Source of the DNA: Roseomonas sp. KE2513
Lineage (GTDB): Bacteria; Pseudomonadota; Alphaproteobacteria; Acetobacterales; Acetobacteraceae
Reading direction: 5' to 3'
Length of the DNA: 52,459 nucleotides
Assembly (NCBI RefSeq): GCF_016107305.1
Contig: NZ_RCVR01000032.1
Location: forward strand, 1 to 52,459
Part shown: positions 18,154 to 25,967 of the stretch, piece after piece
Position numbering within the stretch: the stretch's first letter is position 1
How the letters are laid out: each line of letters starts with the position of its first letter
Position numbers and translations under genes: made by a program
Notes under the pieces: generated by a model
Database searches by the model: none
What the model was told of the DNA's origin: nothing
What the model saw: the letters and a program-made list of their open reading frames with translations, nothing else

Positions 18154-19554
18154 TCATAAGGCGAGGTTGACGAGCATCGTGATCGCTGCGGCCCCCATGA
18201 CGAGCGTGGCCGCCCAACCAACAGCGCGGAGCCACCCCGACACGGCTACCTCGCCCATAATCTCCCGCCGGCACGCCATGAGCATCATCACGGCCATTAC
18301 GGGAACCGCGACGATGCCGTTAATCACCGCACTCCAGTACAGGGCTTTCATCGGATCAATCGAGGAAAAGTTGAGTCCCACACCGATGGTGGTAGCGAAC
18401 GCGATGGTGGCGTAGAATGCCTTCGCTTCCAGCGGTTGCCGCCCCAGGCCAACCGGCCACTTCCTCGCCTCGCCGAGCGCATAGGCCGCCGACCCCGCAA
18501 GCACCGGCACGGCCAGCAGGCCCGTTCCGATGACACCGAGCGCGAAGACGACGAAGGCGAACTTGCCTGCTACCGGGAGGAGCGCCTCCGCGGCTTGACG
18601 AGACGTCTCGACCTCGGTGATGCCGTTCGCGTGCAGGGTGGCGGCGGTCGTGATGATGATCGCGAGCGCCACAAGGTTCGACAACCCCATGCCCACGTAG
18701 GTGTCGAGCCGGATGCGGGCCAGGGCGCGGGGGGCCTGCTCCGGCGCGTCCACGAGCGGCTCCCGGCGGGGACTGGCGTGCTGGTCCTCCACCTCCTGGC
18801 TCGCTTGCCAGAAGAAGAGATACGGGCTGATCGTTGTGCCGAGCACCGCGACAACCGTGGACCAGAACCGCGCATCGCCCGAGAGCGTCGGTACGAGGAG
18901 GCCTTCCGCGACCTCGCCCCAGGGGACATCGACCGCGACGACGGTGCCGAAATAGGCAAAGAGTGAGAGGGTGAGCCACTTCAGGACCGAGACGTAGCGC
19001 GCGTACTGGAGAAGGATCTGCAGGCCGACGCAAAGCGCGCCAAACAGGACGACGTAGAGGAGGTGCGGCCCGCCGGCCACGAGGCCGAGCGCGTCGGCCA
19101 TGGCACCGAGGTCGGCGCCAATGTTGATTGTGTTGGCGATGAAGAGCAGGACGACAATGCCCTGGAGCATCCAGTTGGGGTAGTGCCGCCGGATGTTACC
19201 GGCAATGCCGCGGCCCGTGGTCCGCCCAATGCGCGCGCTGATCTCCTGCACGGCGGACATCAAGGGATAGGTGAACAGCATTGTCCAGGTAATCGAGAAG
19301 CCGAGTTGCGCGCCCGCCTGGGAGTAGGTTGCGATGCCGCTCGGGTCATCATCGGAAGCGCCGGTGATCAGGCCGGGACCGAGCACCTGGAAGAGGCGCG
19401 GTTTCGTCGGGCCGACGACGGCGCTGGCATGCCCGGAATCCGGTTCGGTCGTCACGTTGGTCCTGCTGTCTGCTGCATTCGGCTGATCGGCGCCTCGGCC
19501 AAGCGGCTCCTCCGGGGGGGCGAGCGGCTTCAGTTTCGCCGCCTGAGGTACCAC
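18154..19554 (-). CDS. Nramp-related divalent cation transporter
   Basis: Polytopic inner-membrane transporter of up to 466 aa. Conserved segments seen: PRLFQVLGPGLITGASDDDP then SGIATYSQAGAQLGF (first helix), ARIGRTTGRGIAGNIRRHYP, and LGTTISPYLFFWQASQEVED (helix 6). The first helix reads DDPSG instead of the DPGN of classical Mn/Fe Nramps, and helix 6 lacks MPH; both point to the Nramp-related branch that includes Mg transporters. The longest frame starts at a GTG at 19554; a GTG at 19455 has a better ribosome site (AGGA five bases upstream) and would remove a polar, unconserved N-terminus. It is the last gene of a minus-strand run, overlapping the 58-aa gene by 25 bp if the long start is used. 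Confidence 0.85.
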   Translation of the reverse strand: MVPQAAKLKPLAPPEEPLGRGADQPNAADSRTNVTTEPDSGHASAVVGPTKPRLFQVLGPGLITGASDDDPSGIATYSQAGAQLGFSITWTMLFTYPLMSAVQEISARIGRTTGRGIAGNIRRHYPNWMLQGIVVLLFIANTINIGADLGAMADALGLVAGGPHLLYVVLFGALCVGLQILLQYARYVSVLKWLTLSLFAYFGTVVAVDVPWGEVAEGLLVPTLSGDARFWSTVVAVLGTTISPYLFFWQASQEVEDQHASPRREPLVDAPEQAPRALARIRLDTYVGMGLSNLVALAIIITTAATLHANGITEVETSRQAAEALLPVAGKFAFVVFALGVIGTGLLAVPVLAGSAAYALGEARKWPVGLGRQPLEAKAFYATIAFATTIGVGLNFSSIDPMKALYWSAVINGIVAVPVMAVMMLMACRREIMGEVAVSGWLRAVGWAATLVMGAAAITMLVNLAL

Positions 19555-19706
19555 GTAAAGAGTAGGACCCCCACGACCGACATGATCGGCCCGACAAAGA
19601 TCGGAGCGAGGCTATCTGGGAAGAGGCGCTTCAGGGCGAGCGCCGCATCGGTTGCGATCAGGGCGATCGCCGCAAGGACACCGATGACGAACAAACCCTT
19701 GGTCAC
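19530..19706 (-). CDS. 58-aa membrane protein, paralogue 2
   Basis: GTG start at 19706. The product begins MTKGLFVIGVLAAIALIATD and ends YLRRRN. Two hydrophobic segments (residues 4-17 and 36-52) surround LKRLFPDSLAP. It lies 60 bp below the ZIP gene and overlaps or abuts the Nramp-related gene, so it should be co-transcribed with both. Conserved length and reading frame compared with the copy at 17554-17730 support it as a true gene. Function unknown; a small transporter-associated membrane protein is a reasonable guess. Confidence 0.65.
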   Translation of the reverse strand: MTKGLFVIGVLAAIALIATDAALALKRLFPDSLAPIFVGPIMSVVGVLLFTWYLRRRN

Positions 19707-19766
19707 GGCGAGTACTCTGTGACGAGATGGTTCATTGCCAGATAGGAGAATGACCGATCACGGCCG

Positions 19767-20456
19767 TCATAGTGCTTCCTCCAGCACGAGTAGTGCGAGG
19801 AAGCCCACGAAGAAGGCGGCGGTGACCGCCGGAGTTTCCGGCTGCTCGTGCGCCTCCACAAGCAGTTCCTCGGTCACGAGGTAGAGCAGCGCGACCAAAC
19901 CGAACGCAAAGAACGCGTCCAGGTAGGGGCGGGATAGCGTACCGGCCAAGCCGCCGAGGAAACCGCCGACGGGCAGCAACAGGCCGATGCCGGCCGCCAC
20001 CAAGAGCACCGCGAGGCGTGACGTGATCCGCTCCCGCAGTGCCAGTGTGGTGGTGAGGCCCAGGAACACGACCTCTAAGGTGAGTGCCACCGTCAGCAGC
20101 ACGCCCTGCTGCTGACCCGCCACGAAGCCAATCCCAAGCACGAGGCCGTCGATCAAGATGTCCACGGCGCCGATCGCAGCGAGGCCGGCCGAGCCGCCGG
20201 CGCGGCGCCCCGCCTCCTTCACCAGCAGCATAGCGACTACTCCCAGTGCGCCGCCGACGGCGATGGGCAATCCCGCTCCCTGGTGCTTCAGCCCCGGCAG
20301 GATCTCGCTCGCGGCCGCAGCGAACACCACTCCGGCCGCGAAGTGCTGGATCGCGCTTTTGGTCTGCGGTCCGGGTGGCCGGATCACCGCTGCCAAGGCT
20401 CCCAGGAGCAGCCCGGCCAGCGGTATCAGGGTGTAGCCGACGGCTTCGCTCAGCAT
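19767..20456 (-). CDS. ZIP-family metal transporter
   Basis: 229-aa inner-membrane protein with about eight hydrophobic helices. HFAAGVVFAAAASEILPGL (about residue 37) is the ZIP helix-2 signature and DGLVLGIGFVAG and LEVVFLGLTTTLAL correspond to later helices that line the path. ZIP proteins usually import Zn and other divalent ions. A good ribosome site (AAGGACGAGAC) precedes the ATG. It is followed by the 58-aa gene and preceded by the mgtC-like gene. Confidence 0.85.
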   Translation of the reverse strand: MLSEAVGYTLIPLAGLLLGALAAVIRPPGPQTKSAIQHFAAGVVFAAAASEILPGLKHQGAGLPIAVGGALGVVAMLLVKEAGRRAGGSAGLAAIGAVDILIDGLVLGIGFVAGQQQGVLLTVALTLEVVFLGLTTTLALRERITSRLAVLLVAAGIGLLLPVGGFLGGLAGTLSRPYLDAFFAFGLVALLYLVTEELLVEAHEQPETPAVTAAFFVGFLALLVLEEAL

Positions 20457-20557
20457 GTCTCGTCCTTGGCATTCTTCGGTCAGGTCTTGCCCGCCAGGAC
20501 CGGCAATGAGGAAAGGTTGTTGGCGCGGCGGAGGTGTCGCCGGGTGAAGGCCAGAGG

Positions 20558-21019
20558 CTATCCTTCCGCTCCGCCGGGCTTGTTGTCACCGTCTGGCTTG
20601 AGCCGGCCGAGAATGACGAGGACGAGGAAGTTGGCCAGCGCCAGCACGAAGCCGATGTCGTAGAAGCCGAATCCCACCGCGCCGCCGACGATGCCGGTGT
20701 TCAGAATACTTGCCGCTGTCGCAGTGCCGTGCGTGGTACTGCCGGCCTTGAGGATGGCCCCGCCGCCGATAAAGCCGATGCCGGTGATCAGGCCTTCCAG
20801 GATACGCGCCTGCCCGGGCGAGCGCTCCCCGAGCACCTCGATCGCGAGCACCACGAAGCCACAGCTCGCCAGCGCGACGATCGGGAAGGTGCGCAGGCCG
20901 GCACTCCTGGTTCCATGCTCCCGATTCCAGGCGATCGGCAAGGTGAAGAGGAAGGCCAGGGCCATGCGCACGAGGTGGTTCGTGACATCACCCCAAACGC
21001 CCCATAAGGAGCTTGTCAT
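20558..21019 (-). CDS. MgtC/SapB-family membrane protein
   Basis: 153 aa with the MgtC hallmarks: FTLPIAWNREH, AGLRTFPIVALASCGFVVLA, LITGIGFIGGGAILK and AASILNTGIVGGAVGFGFYD. MgtC proteins in pathogens tie Mg limitation to ATP and phosphate control, but most relatives have no shown function. This one has only the membrane domain and no C-terminal ACT-like part. It is 34 bp from the CDF gene and about 100 bp from the ZIP gene. Confidence 0.9.
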   Translation of the reverse strand: MTSSLWGVWGDVTNHLVRMALAFLFTLPIAWNREHGTRSAGLRTFPIVALASCGFVVLAIEVLGERSPGQARILEGLITGIGFIGGGAILKAGSTTHGTATAASILNTGIVGGAVGFGFYDIGFVLALANFLVLVILGRLKPDGDNKPGGAEG

Positions 21020-21053
21020 GCCGCTTCCCTGGCCCGGGTTGTTGATCGAGTAG

Positions 21054-21965
21054 TCATACCTGCATCGCGACCTCTGTCCCGCGCAGATCCTCGTCCTCGA
21101 TCTGCACCGTGATGTGGTCGATCCCGAACTGCTCCTTGACCAGGATACGTACGTCGCGCAGCACCCGGGCGCCCTCGGCCGGGTCCTGCACGGTGACGTG
21201 CGCGCTCATGGCGTCCAAGCCAGAGGTGATCGTCCAGACATGCAGATCGTGCACTGCCACGACGCCTGGGATGGCGCCGATGTTCCGCTCCATCAGGCCC
21301 ACGTCCACACGTGGCGGCGTGCCCTCCAGCAGGATGTGAGTGGCCTGGCGCAGCAGGTTCCAGGTCCGCGGCACGATGAACAGTCCGATACCGGCCCCGA
21401 TGATCGGGTCCGCCAGCTCCCAACCCGTCCACATGATGACGAGGGCTGCCACGATCACCCCGAGCGAGCCGAGCATGTCGCTCAGCACCTCGAAGTAGGC
21501 GCCCTGGACATTGAGGCTTTCGGACGACCCACCGGAAAGCAGGCGCATGCTGATAAGGTTGACCACCAGGCCCACAGCGGCGACCAGCAGCATGGGCCAG
21601 CCCAGCACCTGCGGCGGGTCCACGAAGCGGCGATACGCCTCGTAGAGGATGTAGATGGTGAGGACCAGCAGGACGACGGCGTTGGCGAGTGCGGACAGGA
21701 TCTCCGCGCGAAGGTAGCCGTAGGTCCGTTGCGGCGTTGCCGGCCGTTCCCCGAAGCGGATCGCCAGGAGCGCGAGGGCGAGGCCGCCGGCGTCGGTCAG
21801 CATGTGAGCAGCATCGGCAAGTAAGGCGAGGCTGCCGGTGAGCAGCCCGCCGACGACCTCGGCACCCATGTAGGTGAGCGTCAGGCCCAGTGCCCAGGCC
21901 ATCCGGCGCTTGTGCCGTGCCGTGGTTGAGCCGGTCGTAGGTGCCTGCGTGTGACTGCCATGCAT
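21054..21965 (-). CDS. Cation diffusion facilitator (CzcD/ZitB type) exporter
   Basis: 303-aa proton-coupled metal exporter. HTQAPTT and KRR at the N-terminus precede six membrane helices; the metal sites are visible as LLADAAHMLTDAGGL (helix 2, HxxxD) and YFEVLSDMLGSLGVI (helix 5). The cytoplasmic domain carries VHDLHVWTITSGLDAMSAHV, normal for zinc-type members. The ATG at 21965 overlaps the DedA stop codon (TAATG), so the two are translationally coupled; an open frame further upstream lies inside the DedA gene and is not used. Confidence 0.92.
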   Translation of the reverse strand: MHGSHTQAPTTGSTTARHKRRMAWALGLTLTYMGAEVVGGLLTGSLALLADAAHMLTDAGGLALALLAIRFGERPATPQRTYGYLRAEILSALANAVVLLVLTIYILYEAYRRFVDPPQVLGWPMLLVAAVGLVVNLISMRLLSGGSSESLNVQGAYFEVLSDMLGSLGVIVAALVIMWTGWELADPIIGAGIGLFIVPRTWNLLRQATHILLEGTPPRVDVGLMERNIGAIPGVVAVHDLHVWTITSGLDAMSAHVTVQDPAEGARVLRDVRILVKEQFGIDHITVQIEDEDLRGTEVAMQV

Positions 21966-22591
21966 TAGCGTGTTCCTCGCCCGGTCAGGGGCTCCTGAGC
22001 GCGGAAGGTGACCACGCGGTAAAGATAGAGGAGCACGAGCGCACCGACGATGAGGTTCGAAATCGGGTTCACCCATGCTGCCACGGCTTGGTACTGCTCC
22101 TGGAGTAAGTAGCCGAGCCCTGCCAGGAAGGCGGTCCACAGCGCCGTGCCGAGCGTGGTCCAGGCCAGAAAGCGGCCCAGGCCCATGGCGGCAATGCCGG
22201 CCGGGACGGAGATCAGCGTGCGCACCGCCGGCACAAGCCGCCCGGCGAACACTGCCGGTGCCCCCCAGCGGGTAAAGGCGGCTCGGGCGCGGTCCACCTC
22301 CGACGGTGAGAGGGTCAGCCAGCGGCCGTGGCGGGCGGCGAAGCGCCGCAGCCGATCCGGTCCAAGCCACCGCCCGACGTAGTACCAGGCCAGCGCTCCC
22401 AGCACCGACCCGATCGTGCCGGACAGGATGACCAGCATAACGTTCAGCTTGCCCTGCGCGGCCGAGAAGCCGGCCAGCGGCATGATCAGCTCGGAGGGAA
22501 TCGGCGGGAACAGGTTCTCAGCCAGCATCAGCAGCGTGATGCCAAGATAGCCGCCCCGCTCCACCAAGCCGACGATCCAGTCGAACATCAC
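21965..22591 (-). CDS. DedA-family (VTT-domain) membrane protein
   Basis: 208 aa. Family motifs: ENLFPPIPSELIMPLAGFSA, GSVLGALAWYYVGRWLG, and FTRWGAPAVFAGRLVPAVRT then LISVPAGIAAMG. DedA proteins are lipid scramblases or undecaprenyl-phosphate transporters and often affect resistance to metals and cationic agents. It starts 8 bp after the phospholipase-D-like gene and is coupled to the CDF gene. Confidence 0.92.
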   Translation of the reverse strand: MMFDWIVGLVERGGYLGITLLMLAENLFPPIPSELIMPLAGFSAAQGKLNVMLVILSGTIGSVLGALAWYYVGRWLGPDRLRRFAARHGRWLTLSPSEVDRARAAFTRWGAPAVFAGRLVPAVRTLISVPAGIAAMGLGRFLAWTTLGTALWTAFLAGLGYLLQEQYQAVAAWVNPISNLIVGALVLLYLYRVVTFRAQEPLTGRGTR

Positions 22592-22599
22592 GCCTCCTC

Positions 22600-24207
22600 C
22601 TACCCGATCCGCTGGCCACGGCGTCGGCCTGCGCGTTGCCAGCGCCAGGCGGCCACACCGGCGCCGACCGCGACCAGAGCAGCGGCAATGGCCACCCGAA
22701 TGGGTGGAAGGAGGCGAAGCGCGCGGACAAACGTCTCGGCCATGGCCTCGGGGTGGTGCGGGTCGAGCGCGTGGGTTTCAGCCAGTTCGCGCTCCGCTTC
22801 CGACAGTTTCGGTGGATGGAAGGGCACCAGGGTAGGGCCTGACGGTCGCGCCAACTGGTCCAATGCCCGAATGAGCGACCCGCCCGCTGCCTGCAAGACC
22901 GCCTGGAACTCGTCACAACCGACACCCAGGTGTTCCGCGAGCAGGCTGTCGCGCACCCGCAGGATGCCGGCGCGCACATCCGACGCTCTTGCGTCTTCCG
23001 GCCGGACCTCCACCGCCAGGTCGCACTCCGTATCCACGCCCATGGAGCGGTTGTTGATGTTGGACGAGCCGATCCGCAGCAGCGTGTCGTCCACCACCAG
23101 CACCTTGGCGTGAACGTAGATGGCGGCGCTGCCCGCAGTCACAGGGGTGCAGAAGCGCAGCCGGCCGTGACGGTCCGCCTCACGCAGCCGCCCGAGCAGG
23201 AGGGCGCGGCCCGCCCCCATCACTTCCTCCTCGAGCCAGCCTCTCGCCCGATCGGGATTGATGATGACAACCTCAGGCCCATCCGGCTCGGCAAGTCGTT
23301 GCGCCAAGGCCTCGCTGATCCGGTGTGCACTAAAATACTGGCTTTCCAGGTAGATGCTGCGACGGGCCGAGGCGATCGCCGCCAGGTAAAGCGCCTCGAT
23401 CTCGCGCACTTCTGGCTGGCCGCGATAGGCGGGTTGGGTCCGGGCAATCGCGACATCCACGTTCTGAAACGTCGCCTCCAAGCCCTCGGGCCAGCAGTCC
23501 CGTTCGGGATGCGGCGGGTCGGGCCGCCAGCCGCTGGCCGCGAACCAGCGGTTCCGGGCGAGGTCGCCGAGCGCGCGTGCGGCCTCGCCGTCCACCGCCG
23601 TCGTCACGTCATGCCAGGGGCCGTGCGGCGTTCCGTTGGGCCACAGGCGAGCCGGATCGTCGTCGCGGTGAGCTGATGTGTCCCACCGGCCCCCCGTGAC
23701 GTCGATGCCGCCGCAGAAGGCGACCGCGTCGTCGATCACCGCGATTTTCTGATGGTGACAGCCGCCTGGCGGATGGTGCTGGTCCAGATGGAAGTGGAGG
23801 CGATGCCCGCCGAGCCATTCGAGCAGGAAGAACGGCGTCGTGCCGCGGAACGGCATCTTGAGAAAGGCGAGGTCCCAGCGCAGCACGTAGACGCGCAGGG
23901 CCGGGTTGCGCCGTGCGGCGTAGTTCAGCAACTGGCCGATCTTGTTGGGCACCGAGGCTGGGGCACTGCCGCTGCGGTCGAGTTGGATGCGGGCGTCGAA
24001 ATCCCAGCCGACGAGCAGGATGGAGTGCCGTGCCCGCAGGATCGCGGCCTTGAGGTGGAGGAAGTAGTCGGCCGCATCGATAATCACGGCCATACGGTCA
24101 GCGTGAGCCAAGCGCCAGCAGGTCGTGCCGGGCATTAACACCTGACTGGCGCGGTCGGGCTCGCCACGCTTGCTCTGTTCCGGATCGGTCAAGGTTTTTG
24201 CTGCCAC
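22600..24207 (-). CDS. Phospholipase-D-superfamily protein (cardiolipin-synthase-like)
   Basis: Contains two HKD-type motifs: HHQKIAVIDDAVAFCGGID (N-terminal half) and HAKVLVVDDTLLRIGSSNIN with NRSMG (C-terminal half), so it should be a complete phosphatidyl-transferase or phosphodiesterase. A C-terminal hydrophobic helix (RVAIAAALVAVGAGVAAW) followed by Arg-rich residues suggests a membrane anchor. The family starts with a PG..CWR motif; here it is VLMPGTTCWRL, so I use the GTG at 24207, 9 bp past the preceding stop. The ATG at 24135 (inside VLMPG) is the alternative. It is followed at 8 bp by DedA. Confidence 0.85.
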   Translation of the reverse strand: MAAKTLTDPEQSKRGEPDRASQVLMPGTTCWRLAHADRMAVIIDAADYFLHLKAAILRARHSILLVGWDFDARIQLDRSGSAPASVPNKIGQLLNYAARRNPALRVYVLRWDLAFLKMPFRGTTPFFLLEWLGGHRLHFHLDQHHPPGGCHHQKIAVIDDAVAFCGGIDVTGGRWDTSAHRDDDPARLWPNGTPHGPWHDVTTAVDGEAARALGDLARNRWFAASGWRPDPPHPERDCWPEGLEATFQNVDVAIARTQPAYRGQPEVREIEALYLAAIASARRSIYLESQYFSAHRISEALAQRLAEPDGPEVVIINPDRARGWLEEEVMGAGRALLLGRLREADRHGRLRFCTPVTAGSAAIYVHAKVLVVDDTLLRIGSSNINNRSMGVDTECDLAVEVRPEDARASDVRAGILRVRDSLLAEHLGVGCDEFQAVLQAAGGSLIRALDQLARPSGPTLVPFHPPKLSEAERELAETHALDPHHPEAMAETFVRALRLLPPIRVAIAAALVAVGAGVAAWRWQRAGRRRGQRIG

Positions 24208-24215
24208 GACTCCGC

Positions 24216-24650
24216 TCAGCGGAACAGCCTGCCGAGGAACGAATTGTTGTGCCCGTCGCGGCTCCCACCATGTCCCCCGCCGTGCCCACCCCCATGCCCT
24301 CCTCCGTGCCCGCCGTAGCCGCCATGTTGATCGTAGCCTTGCTGCTGCCCCCAGCCGGGAGGAGGCGGCGCACCTGGGGCATAGCTGGGCGCTGCCTGGC
24401 CGGGAGCCATCCACGGGCTTGCCGTGCCAGGAGGAGGGGGCTGGGAAGCCGCTGCATCCGGCACCGAAGGCGCCTGGAACTGCGCGTTGCGCTCGATAAC
24501 CTTGTCCAGCTCTCCGCGGTCGAGCCAGACGCCGCGACATTGCGGGCAATAGTCGATCTCGACGCCCTGCCGGTCGCTCATGACCAGATCCACGCGGCAG
24601 CGCGGGCAGGGCATGCCGACGGCAGGCCGTTCAGTGGTCGGATCGCTCAT
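24216..24650 (-). CDS. Zinc-ribbon (zf-TFIIB-like) protein with Gly/His-rich tail
   Basis: 144 aa. The N-terminal ribbon has two CxxC pairs (MPCPRCRVDL and IDYCPQCRGVWLDRGELDKV), the zf-TFIIB pattern. The middle is Pro/Gln-rich, and the C-terminus has repeated GHGGG units (from about residue 115) before SFLGRLFR. Proteins of this sort are common in Proteobacteria and uncharacterised; the His-rich tail suggests extra metal capacity. It heads the minus-strand run that continues with PLD and DedA. Confidence 0.8.
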   Translation of the reverse strand: MSDPTTERPAVGMPCPRCRVDLVMSDRQGVEIDYCPQCRGVWLDRGELDKVIERNAQFQAPSVPDAAASQPPPPGTASPWMAPGQAAPSYAPGAPPPPGWGQQQGYDQHGGYGGHGGGHGGGHGGGHGGSRDGHNNSFLGRLFR

Positions 24651-24713
24651 TTGCTGCTCCTGGGTTTCCGGATTCGGTGCCGGGCGGTAGGACGGCGCTT
24701 GGCAAAAGGTAAC

Positions 24714-24741
24714 GACAGGGCCGCGTCCGTGCGGCCCTGTC
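24714..24741 (-). terminator. Rho-independent terminator after the His-repeat gene
   Basis: Perfect 11-bp stem GACAGGGCCGC/GCGGCCCTGTC with a 6-base loop, followed on the minus strand by GTTACCTTTT. It lies 15 bp beyond the stop at 24756 and separates the His-repeat gene from the zinc-ribbon gene. Confidence 0.8.
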
Positions 24742-24755
24742 GTCAGGCACGTTCC

Positions 24756-25112
24756 TCAGGTCTTCGGCGAGGCACTCTTGTCGCGGTGCCCGTGCTCGTC
24801 GAGATCGCCGGGCTTGTGGCCAGGGTGGTCGTGGTGGGCGCCGGGCTTCTCCGTCACACTTTGGTCCCGGTGACCCTGGGGGTCGAGATCACCAGGGGTA
24901 TGGCCGGGGTGGTCGTGGTGCTGACCAGCAACCTCCTGCGTGGCTTTGTCGCGGTGCCCGTGCTGGTCGAGATCACCAGGGGTATGGCCGGGGTGGTCGT
25001 GGTGCTCACCGGCAACTTCCTGCGCGGCCTTGTCGCGGTGCCCGTGCTGGTCGAGGTCGCCGGGCTTGTGTCCGGGGTGGTCGTGGTGCTGACCAGGCTT
25101 CTCTTGCGGCAT
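24756..25112 (-). CDS. Histidine/aspartate-rich tandem-repeat protein (four 28-aa repeats)
   Basis: 118 aa, beginning MPQEKPG then four repeats at residues 8-35, 36-63, 64-91 and 92-118. Consensus core HHDHPGHxPGDLDxxGHRD; most units hold six His and four Asp. Repeats 1 and 4 have HKPGDLD, the middle two HTPGDLD. No signal peptide, cysteines or hydrophobic core, so a soluble, probably disordered cytoplasmic metal-binding or buffering protein is likely. I take the ATG at 25112 because AGAGGA precedes it at the right distance; an upstream in-frame start lacks this. A MerR-type promoter lies about 160 bp upstream on the same strand, divergent from a MerR gene. I know no described family. Confidence 0.8.
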   Translation of the reverse strand: MPQEKPGQHHDHPGHKPGDLDQHGHRDKAAQEVAGEHHDHPGHTPGDLDQHGHRDKATQEVAGQHHDHPGHTPGDLDPQGHRDQSVTEKPGAHHDHPGHKPGDLDEHGHRDKSASPKT

Positions 25113-25263
25113 GACTGCTTCCTCTCTTGGTTGCAAACGCGAGCGACCACGCGCCGTGTTGGCACGTCCTCGCCCCTACCTTCAACGCGCATCGTAATGA
25201 ACGGTTAGCGCGTCAAGGCTCAGTTCCCGGCACAAGCGAATCATCTTCACCGGCCAGAGAACC

Positions 25264-25294
25264 CTGCTACATCCTCTAGCTACTAGAGGAGCAA
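25264..25294 (-). promoter_or_regulatory. MerR-type promoter and operator for the His-repeat gene
   Basis: On the minus strand: -35 TTGCTC (25289-25294), 19-bp spacer containing CCTCTAG-TAG-CTAGAGG (25273-25289 as a dyad), -10 TAGCAG (25264-25269). The overlong 19-bp spacer with an internal dyad is the signature of MerR-activated promoters. It points at the His-repeat gene and is divergent from the MerR gene at 25301. Confidence 0.7.
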
Positions 25295-25300
25295 GCGGGC

Positions 25301-25708
25301 ATGTCGCAGCCAATGCCGATCGGAACAGTGTCCAGGCTCGCCCGCGTGAAGGTGGCCACCATTCGCTATTACGAAGGCATCGGCCTGCTACCCGTCCCTG
25401 CCCGCACCGGCGCCAATCGTCGCGGCTACGACATCATGGACGTGCGGCGCCTCAAGTTCATCCGGCACGCCCGTGACCTTGGCTTCGACCTGAATGCCAT
25501 TCGTCAACTCCTGGCGCTGGCGGGCCTGCCGGAGCAGCCCTGCGACGAGGCCGATGCGATCGCCCGCACCCACTTGGCTGCCGTCGGGCAGAAGATTGAC
25601 CAGCTCACAGCCCTCCGCAAAGAGCTGGAAGCGATGGTGGAACGTGGTACCCACGGACGCATCGCCGAGTGTCACGTCATTGAGGTTCTCGCCAACTCCG
25701 ACGAGTAG
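25301..25708 (+). CDS. MerR-family metal-responsive regulator
   Basis: 135 aa. The N-terminal winged helix (IGTVSRLARVKVATIRYYE, residues 7-25) and RRLKFIRHARDLGFDLNAIR are MerR-type; a coiled coil follows. Candidate metal ligands are Cys81 (position of ZntR Cys79), His118 and Cys124; the usual Cys pair near 114/115 is missing, so the ion cannot be named with confidence. It is divergent from the His-repeat gene and very likely controls the promoter at 25264-25294. Confidence 0.88.
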   Translation: MSQPMPIGTVSRLARVKVATIRYYEGIGLLPVPARTGANRRGYDIMDVRRLKFIRHARDLGFDLNAIRQLLALAGLPEQPCDEADAIARTHLAAVGQKIDQLTALRKELEAMVERGTHGRIAECHVIEVLANSDE

Positions 25709-25835
25709 CCGGTATGCCGCTTCCCGAGGCTGCCGCGCGAACATGCTGCCTTCCGCGAGATATGGGACGTTATGGCTCTGACCGGAGTGCCCCTGGATCC
25801 TCTCGTGGTTGCTTCGGTCATGGAAGAGGCCGTCA

Positions 25836-25967
25836 GCAGCCGGGATAGCAGGCTAGGAGGGCCTCCCAGTCGCGGAGTTCCTCCTTCCAGGAGCGGATGA
25901 CTGTCTCGGCGAGGGTACGGAGTTCCGGGCTCTGACTGTGGTGTCGCGGGGAAACCTCGGCGGTTCA
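25836..25967 (-). pseudogene. C-terminal remnant of a DUF305-like protein
   Basis: The minus strand reads HHSQSPELRTLAETVIRSWK and continues to a stop after CYPGC. PELRTLAETVI resembles the DUF305 pattern (peLr.LA..Ii..q..EI), but upstream the frame is closed by TGA near 25967 and there is no start. The remaining sequence of 25709-26034 shows no other gene apart from the promoter of the copper protein. Confidence 0.4.

Noticed and set aside
24760-25100. CRISPR-like direct repeats
   Set aside because: Units are contiguous 84-bp coding repeats in frame with no spacers.
24198-25208. Long plus-strand open frame with repeated Val/Leu-rich segments over the His-repeat gene
   Set aside because: It is the antisense shadow of the 84-bp repeats; hydrophobic runs come from complementing His/Asp codons. 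The minus frame has a ribosome site and a terminator.
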